From assembly GCA_003213095.1 (NCBI GenBank), contig QCNV01000013.1, positions 1-34,681 of the forward strand: a stretch of DNA of 34,681 nt, given 5' to 3'. The DNA comes from SAR202 cluster bacterium AG-426-M11 (lineage in GTDB: Bacteria; Chloroflexota; Dehalococcoidia; Lucifugimonadales; UBA826). Of this stretch, positions 29,793-34,681 are shown piece by piece. The position numbers and the translations under genes are program-made. Position 1 is the stretch's first letter. Every line of letters begins with the position of its first letter. Under the pieces are notes generated by a model. That model worked only from the letters and a program-made list of their open reading frames with translations. It made no database searches and had not been told where the DNA came from.

Positions 29793-29890
29793 GGGGGCGG
29801 ATGGGGCCTGGTGGTCCCCGCGGACTTCAACTCCGTTGGCAGCGGTCCTTCGATTGGTGCGGTGGGTTCGACTCCCTCGCGCTCCCGCCA
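29793..29890 (+). tRNA. selC: tRNA-Sec (UCA anticodon), CCA encoded
   Basis: 98-nt gene with anticodon arm GCGGA-CTTCAAC-TCCGT (TCA), long D stem GGGGCC..GGTCCCC, long variable arm GCAGCGGT..ATTGGTGC, GGTTCGACTCCC, 3' GCCA; a couple of acceptor/T-stem pairs look mismatched by hand. Confidence 0.87.
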
Positions 29891-29902
29891 TTGGGAAATG
29901 TT

Positions 29903-30373
29903 ATGGGAAATAAATATTGGTTAATGAAATCAGAGCCTGATGATTATTCTATCGACGACTTGATTAATGAACAAAATTCTACCGCTGAATGGGATGGAGT
30001 AAGAAATTATCAAGCTAGAAATTTTCTTCGCGATCAAATAAAAATAGGGGATCAGGTTTTATACTACCATTCAAATTCCAAACCCTCAGGTGTAATAGGT
30101 ACTGCTAAAGTTGTCAGAAATGGCTATCCTGATTTTACTGCTTGGGATCCAAATTCCAAGCACCCTGATCCTAAAAGCACTCCCGAGTCACCAATTTGGT
30201 ATATGGTAGATATTAGGGCGACTAAAAAGTTCAATCAAATTATTTCTTTGCAACAAATAAAGCAAATTCCTGAATTATCTGAGATGGTATTAGTAAAAAA
30301 CTCTAGGCTTTCAGTTCAGCCTGTTACTAAGCAAGAATTTGAAATTATACAGAATATTGGTTTAAGTAATTAG
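29903..30373 (+). CDS. EVE domain-containing protein
   Basis: KYWLMKSEPDDYSIDDL, WDGVRNYQARNFLRD, GDQVLYYHSN; real start ATG 29903, the ORF track N-terminus is tRNA read-through. Confidence 0.93.
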   Translation: MGNKYWLMKSEPDDYSIDDLINEQNSTAEWDGVRNYQARNFLRDQIKIGDQVLYYHSNSKPSGVIGTAKVVRNGYPDFTAWDPNSKHPDPKSTPESPIWYMVDIRATKKFNQIISLQQIKQIPELSEMVLVKNSRLSVQPVTKQEFEIIQNIGLSN

Positions 30374-30804
30374 CTTTGAATAAATTCTATCCAATTGCCT
30401 TCTGGATCTTGGCAATAACAAATTCCCTTTTCTTTTCCGTCTTCTGTAACACTCATTATTGGTGGGGTAACAAACTTTATACCTTTCGATAATAAGTTTT
30501 CATAAAGCTCTTCTATTTTTTCAACATTGAAACAAATGTGCGATGCTCCTAGTTGATTTCTATCTAAATGTCCAGATGGACTTTTAGGGTGAATAAAATA
30601 TACTAATTCAAGCGCATGTTCTCCACCTTTACCTACAAAAATTAAGGTTCTATGAGCACCTGGTATACCTGTGTGGTCACCTGATTTAGGAGATAGGCTG
30701 TCTACTTCACGTTCAATTTTCAATCCTAAATCATCTCTATAGAAAGAGACCATTTTTTCTAAGTTTTTTACTACAAACCCAGAATGATTAAATCCGGTAA
30801 TCAT
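30370..30804 (-). CDS. VOC/glyoxalase family protein
   Basis: GFNHSGFVVKNLEKMVSFYRDDLGLKIE, HICFNVEKIEELYENL, CYCQDPEGNWIEFIQ. Confidence 0.9.
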   Translation of the reverse strand: MITGFNHSGFVVKNLEKMVSFYRDDLGLKIEREVDSLSPKSGDHTGIPGAHRTLIFVGKGGEHALELVYFIHPKSPSGHLDRNQLGASHICFNVEKIEELYENLLSKGIKFVTPPIMSVTEDGKEKGICYCQDPEGNWIEFIQS

Positions 30805-30846
30805 ATTTATCCTATTAATTAATAATTGCAAAAATTATCTATATCA

Positions 30847-31110
30847 ATGTACCCTACATTGATGGAAAAAATTATACAAATATTAAGAGTACCCTATATT
30901 TGGGGAAGTTTAGCTTTATTGAATGGATTAGTTTTTGCAGTCCAATCTATCTCAGTCTGGATTGTTGCTGCTTTGATGTTGTTGTTTATAGCTTTTTTGA
31001 AAATTCAAGGTGAAGCTGAACATCATACGGAAGGTAAGATTTTTGCTGGAGGACCTTTAATTATGATTGGCTGGATAATAGGGTTTTCTATTAGAGGTAT
31101 TATTTTCTAA
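30847..31110 (+). CDS. Small membrane protein of unknown function
   Basis: Three hydrophobic segments; ATG at 30847. Confidence 0.5.
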   Translation: MYPTLMEKIIQILRVPYIWGSLALLNGLVFAVQSISVWIVAALMLLFIAFLKIQGEAEHHTEGKIFAGGPLIMIGWIIGFSIRGIIF

Positions 31111-31115
31111 AACAC

Positions 31116-31142
31116 ATCAAAAAAACGCGTGTTGTTTTTGAT
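31116..31142. terminator. Bidirectional terminator between convergent genes
   Basis: ATCAAAAAAAC-GCGTGT-TGTTTTTGAT inverted repeat in the convergent gap. Confidence 0.6.
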
Positions 31143-31172
31143 AATGGTATGTAATTGCACTGAATGTTAATT

Positions 31173-33230
31173 TTAAGCGCTCTTTGTGCCGAAAATAGAA
31201 TTTTCAAGTGAATCTAGAGATGTAGAAGGTAATTCACACTGGTAATTGTTACAAATGAATACAGTTGCTACTCCTGATTCTGGACACCTTTCTTCAAATA
31301 GGGGAGAAAGTGATTCTATTCTGTCATTTTTGATAGAAAAGTAAGCATTTCCTACAACTACCTTGTTGGGTATAAATTTTTTGTAAAGGTATTTACGCAT
31401 TTCTGACACTGATACGGGATCATAAGATAACAAACACACTTGAACTGTATCCGTGTAATGCATAAGTAAAATTTTTAACCAATTTGAGAACCCACTAGGA
31501 AAATCTCCTATAAAAGAAGTTGTTATGTTAAATTGGGATATTAATATATCTAAATATATACTCTTGTCAGTAATTGAGTAGAGTTTTTGTAGTGCTTTTA
31601 CTGCCTCAGAGATCCCTGAGGGGGTGGCATTATCGTAAAGATTGATGGGTTGGGTGATGAGTTCCTCTCCATTAATAGGGGAATCTATGAAAATGTTTCG
31701 ATCACTGTCATAGAATAGTTCAATCATGGTGTCTGTAAGTTCTATGGATTTTTTTAGCCAAGAAGTATCTAAGGTAGCTTCATGAAGAGTGATTACAGTG
31801 TTAATTAGTGATGAGTAGTCTTCTAAAAATGCGTATCCAGAGACTTTATTTTGTTTAAAAGACCGAAATAATCCGTTGTTGTGTTCTGAAATTTTTAAGA
31901 TTGATTTTACGTTTTCGTTAGCTATTTTGAGGTGTTTTTCTATGCCTAGGTGTAGGTACGATAAAAGAAAAGCTTGGCTGGCAAGTGAGTTCCATGAGGT
32001 AATGTGTTTTTCGTCAGTAAATGGACGTGTTTTTTGTGATCTTAAGTCTTTAAGTTTGGATCTTATTTTTACAATAATAGGGTCTAGTGACAAGAATCCA
32101 TTGTTACTGTTGTTAGTTGAGTACCTTAGTATTGTTTTGTTTTCGAAGTTGCCTTCGCTAGTGATTTCAAAATTCTGTTCTAGGGTGTTTAGTTCGTCGG
32201 GGTTTAATTTTTGTGAGAGGCAGTTTTTTGTCCATGTGTAATATTTACCTTCCTCTCCGTCAGTATCTGCGTCTTGAGCTGTGAAGAATAGGTGAGTGTC
32301 AGGATCCATCATTTCGTCTTCTAGGTATGAGAGGATATCGAGGGCAGCGAGTTTAAATTTTGAATTTTGTGTAATTGTGTAGCACTGTATTAAGACAGGG
32401 ACAATTAGGGCGTTGTCGTAAAGCATTTTTTCAAAATGAGGAATAGTCCAGGTAGGTTCTGTAGAATACCTGTGGATGCCACCTCCGATATGATCGTAAA
32501 TGCCCCCTGAAATTATTGCGTTTAATGACTTTTCGACCATTTGTAGGGCTTTTGAGGTTGGATTCTGGTAGTGGTATGAAAGTAAGAAATCAAAAATTTG
32601 AGGTTGTGGAAATTTAAGTGTTTTTCCGAATCCTCCATTATCGTGGTCAAACTCGTTAACTAGATTGTTGTATGCGTTATCTGTGATGCTTATTGGCGAA
32701 TGTTGATTTTCGTTGGGTGTAGGTATAGATATTTTTGATACGTGCTCAGTTATTTGCTTTGATGTAGTTTTAATATCTTCTTTTCTGTTTTTGTATGCAT
32801 CAATAATGGATTTTAATAATTGAGTGAAGCTCGGCATTCCATGCTTAGGTTGGGGAGGGAAGTATGTACCTCCGAAAAAGGGGAGCTTGTCGGGGGTTAA
32901 GAAAACCGTCAGGGGCCATCCTCCTTGTCCGCTCATAGACTGAACTGCAGACATATATATAGAATCTAGGTCGGGTCTTTCTTCTCGGTCTACTTTTATA
33001 GACACGAAGTTTTGATTCATGATTTCAGCTGTTATAGGGTCTTCGAATGATTCTGACTCCATTACGTGACACCAGTGACACGAAGAGTAACCTATGCTTA
33101 GTATTACTGGTACATCCCTTTCTTTTGCTTCTTTGAATGCATCTTCACACCAAGGGAACCAGTTAACCGGGTTGGTGGCATGCTGAAGTAGGTAGGGGCT
33201 AGTTTCTTTTATTAGTCTGTTAGGGTTCAT
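31173..33230 (-). CDS. Thioredoxin-domain protein, DUF255 (YyaL/SPATA20-like)
   Basis: [64 protein letters not shown] at 33230 rather than TTG 33248. Confidence 0.96.
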   Translation of the reverse strand: MNPNRLIKETSPYLLQHATNPVNWFPWCEDAFKEAKERDVPVILSIGYSSCHWCHVMESESFEDPITAEIMNQNFVSIKVDREERPDLDSIYMSAVQSMSGQGGWPLTVFLTPDKLPFFGGTYFPPQPKHGMPSFTQLLKSIIDAYKNRKEDIKTTSKQITEHVSKISIPTPNENQHSPISITDNAYNNLVNEFDHDNGGFGKTLKFPQPQIFDFLLSYHYQNPTSKALQMVEKSLNAIISGGIYDHIGGGIHRYSTEPTWTIPHFEKMLYDNALIVPVLIQCYTITQNSKFKLAALDILSYLEDEMMDPDTHLFFTAQDADTDGEEGKYYTWTKNCLSQKLNPDELNTLEQNFEITSEGNFENKTILRYSTNNSNNGFLSLDPIIVKIRSKLKDLRSQKTRPFTDEKHITSWNSLASQAFLLSYLHLGIEKHLKIANENVKSILKISEHNNGLFRSFKQNKVSGYAFLEDYSSLINTVITLHEATLDTSWLKKSIELTDTMIELFYDSDRNIFIDSPINGEELITQPINLYDNATPSGISEAVKALQKLYSITDKSIYLDILISQFNITTSFIGDFPSGFSNWLKILLMHYTDTVQVCLLSYDPVSVSEMRKYLYKKFIPNKVVVGNAYFSIKNDRIESLSPLFEERCPESGVATVFICNNYQCELPSTSLDSLENSIFGTKSA

Positions 33231-33248
33231 CTGTGGTGTTTTACTCAA

Positions 33249-33325
33249 TGGCGTCCCAGGAGGGAGTCGAACCCACGACCTACAGATTAGAAGTCTGTCG
33301 CTCTATCCAGCTGAGCTACTGGGAC
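33249..33325 (-). tRNA. tRNA-Arg (TCT), CCA encoded
   Basis: GTCCCAGTAGCTCAGCTGGATAGAGC...GACTTCTAATC...GGTTCGACTCC...CTGGGAC-G-CCA on minus strand. Confidence 0.96.
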
Positions 33326-33373
33326 ACTTTTAATAATATTTTCGCCCCTTTGCCTTTGTCAGTCAAATCCACT

Positions 33374-33406
33374 GAGGTGATGAATCGTGTTAAGCACCTC
33401 TTTTTT
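33374..33406 (+). terminator. Orphan rho-independent terminator
   Basis: GAGGTG-15 nt-CACCTC followed by TTTTTTATTTTT; no plus-strand gene immediately upstream. Confidence 0.6.
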
Positions 33407-33453
33407 ATTTTTGAAATAACTAGAAATGTAAAAGAAAAGGTTGAAAAAAACAA

Positions 33454-33482
33454 TTGACATAGTTTAAAACTATAAATATTAT
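33454..33482 (+). promoter_or_regulatory. Near-consensus sigma70 promoter with palindromic spacer
   Basis: TTGACA - 17 nt - TATTAT, spacer region contains ATAGTTT-A-AAACTAT. Confidence 0.75.
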
Positions 33483-33509
33483 CTAACTCCAATGATTTCG
33501 GAGGTATAT

Positions 33510-33740
33510 ATGTCCAATCGGAAAACAAGAAAAATGTTAGCTGTAGAAGAGCGATTTCGACAGCCTTTAGAGAAAATGTTGCCTGAAATGGTTACAGAGC
33601 AAGGCTTAACTGCTACTGCTGATTATCTTGGTGTAAGCAAAGCTACTTTAGGGTACTGGTTACTTAAATTCCGTATTGATGTACGCCGTGTTGCCTTAGC
33701 TCCAGGGGATACTATGCAAGTTAATAGGCTGGATGATTAA
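33510..33740 (+). CDS. Small helix-turn-helix protein
   Basis: LTATADYLGVSKATLGYWLLKFRI HTH-like segment; SD GGAGG then ATG at 33510. Confidence 0.7.
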   Translation: MSNRKTRKMLAVEERFRQPLEKMLPEMVTEQGLTATADYLGVSKATLGYWLLKFRIDVRRVALAPGDTMQVNRLDD

Positions 33741-33741
33741 T

Positions 33742-33945
33742 ATGACTATAAATAAGAACAAAGAAATTAATGATTCTCCTGACATACTAATTGATAGTCC
33801 TTTGCTTGATTCACAGTTATTGAAACTTAAAATAGAACAAGCGCCTCATGTTATTGATAGTCCTTTGCTTGATTCACAGTTATTGAAACTTAAAATTGAA
33901 CAAGATCCTAAGAGGTTTCGCTTTTTCTTTTTAGGGCACTTCTAG
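33742..33945 (+). CDS. Small hypothetical protein with internal duplication
   Basis: Follows HTH gene by 1 nt; contains two copies of IDSPLLDSQLLKLKIEQ; coding status uncertain. Confidence 0.4.
   Translation: MTINKNKEINDSPDILIDSPLLDSQLLKLKIEQAPHVIDSPLLDSQLLKLKIEQDPKRFRFFFLGHF
33790..33904 (+). repeat. Two direct copies (~52 bp) with 63-bp periodicity
   Basis: ATTGATAGTCCTTTGCTTGATTCACAGTTATTGAAACTTAAAATAGAACAAG at 33790-33841 and again 33853-33904 with one A/T difference. Confidence 0.95.
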
Positions 33946-34369
33946 CTTCTCTTTCTTGGTCTCTAGTTTTAATTAAATTTCTTTTGTCGTAATTTTTTCT
34001 ACCCTTTCCTATTCCTATTAGTACTTTTGCGTAATGCCCCGCTATATACATTTTTAATGGCACTAATGTTGATCCGTTTTGTTCTGATGCTGAAATGAAT
34101 TTTTTTAATTCTTTTCTGTGTAGTAAAAGTTTTCTACTTCTCATTGGGTCCGTTGGATTTGATGCAAATGGGTACGGCGCTATATGCATATTGTGTAGCC
34201 ATAATTCGCCTTTTATCGGATAAGCGTATGAGCCTGTTAGGTTTGCTCTGTTTTCTCTGATGGATTTTATTTCCGATGAATTCAATACTAATCCGGCTTC
34301 TATAGTCTCTGATATTTCATAATCAAAATTAGCTTTTTTGTTTGTAATTAGAATTTTATTTTGTTTCAT
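33908..34369 (-). CDS. smpB: SsrA-binding protein SmpB
   Basis: ITNKKANFDYEISETIEAGLVLNSSEIKSIRENRANL, RKLLLHRKELKKF, GIGKGRKNYDKR. Confidence 0.96.
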   Translation of the reverse strand: MKQNKILITNKKANFDYEISETIEAGLVLNSSEIKSIRENRANLTGSYAYPIKGELWLHNMHIAPYPFASNPTDPMRSRKLLLHRKELKKFISASEQNGSTLVPLKMYIAGHYAKVLIGIGKGRKNYDKRNLIKTRDQEREARSALKRKSETS

Positions 34370-34380
34370 ATAAATCACTA

Positions 34381-34681
34381 TCAATTTATTAATGAGTTGA
34401 TGATTTCATATCCCTTATCTAATTGGTCTGCAGCAGCTTGTTGCTCGTCATTTGAAGAAATTACTATGTCTGGTTCTAGTCCTCCTTCTATAGGTCTTTT
34501 ATTTGGTGTGTACCAACGTCCTATAGACATATACAGAGCTCCGCCGTTTGGTAATGGTGCGTACTGGTTTACTGTACCTTTACCGAATGATTTTTCTCCA
34601 TGGTCTTGAAATGCTCCCATTAATATTTCGCTTCCACTAGCACTAAATCTGTCTACTAGTACTACTAGTGGGAGTTCTTTA
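34381..34681 (-). CDS. S41 family C-terminal processing peptidase, C-terminal fragment (continues past window edge)
   Basis: Frame is open to the window end: [39 protein letters not shown]...[27 protein letters not shown]. Confidence 0.93.
   Translation of the reverse strand, partial: KELPLVVLVDRFSASGSEILMGAFQDHGEKSFGKGTVNQYAPLPNGGALYMSIGRWYTPNKRPIEGGLEPDIVISSNDEQQAAADQLDKGYEIINSLIN

Noticed and set aside
29801-29902. N-terminal extension of the EVE ORF (MGPGGPRGLQLRWQRSFDWCGGFDSL...)
   Set aside because: Read-through of the selenocysteine tRNA; real start is ATG 29903.
1150-32241. Antisense ORFs in the track (e.g. 1150-1377, 6115-6447, 9061-9366, 12647-12934, 17521-17871, 31876-32241)
   Set aside because: All lie opposite well-supported genes and lack recognisable domains or ribosome-binding sites.
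33233-33457. 74-aa plus-strand ORF and the 70-aa minus ORF 33316-33528
   Set aside because: The first overlaps tRNA-Arg antisense, and the second crosses the HTH promoter; no coding-like composition.
1-34681. CRISPR array, prophage, IS element or rRNA operon
   Set aside because: No regularly spaced repeats, transposase/integrase, phage structural genes or rRNA were seen.

Overview
The window is about 34.7 kb of AT-rich, tightly packed bacterial chromosome. Gene content (LLM/FMN-type oxidoreductase, GMC oxidoreductase, COG3618-like amidohydrolase, GldAFG-like ABC cluster) would fit a streamlined marine Chloroflexota/SAR202-like genome, but taxonomy is inference only. I see about 36 protein genes: histidine kinase end, LLM oxidoreductase, MFS, GMC oxidoreductase, amidohydrolase, MATE, ABC-2 exporter, sulfur-handling genes, class III aminotransferase, ileS, lysS, rsmD, coaD, DUF1445/DUF4392 pair, PPK2, NUDIX, ABC/GldG cluster, cysteine desulfurase, thioredoxin, EVE, VOC, DUF255, smpB and a ctpA fragment. 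There are five tRNAs: Cys-GCA, Leu-GAG, Pro-GGG, Arg-TCT and a selenocysteine tRNA (TCA). The most striking signal lies between the divergent tusA-like and yeeE-like genes. On the minus strand a predicted leaderless 16-codon peptide, MIKLSSNQMNCCCCMR, is followed by mutually exclusive hairpins and a rho-independent terminator. This looks like a cysteine-responsive transcription attenuator in front of a possible five-gene operon (TusA, rhodanese lipoprotein, flavin-nucleotide protein, ABC ATPase, ABC permease). Its promoter shares -35 DNA with the divergent yeeE promoter. Other points: a conserved N-terminus with no canonical start codon (possible AUA start), selC embedded between trxA and an EVE gene, convergent genes overlapping at their stop codons, two bidirectional terminators with identical arms, a palindrome inside a near-consensus promoter of a small HTH gene, and a 21-aa in-frame duplication in a small ORF that overlaps smpB.
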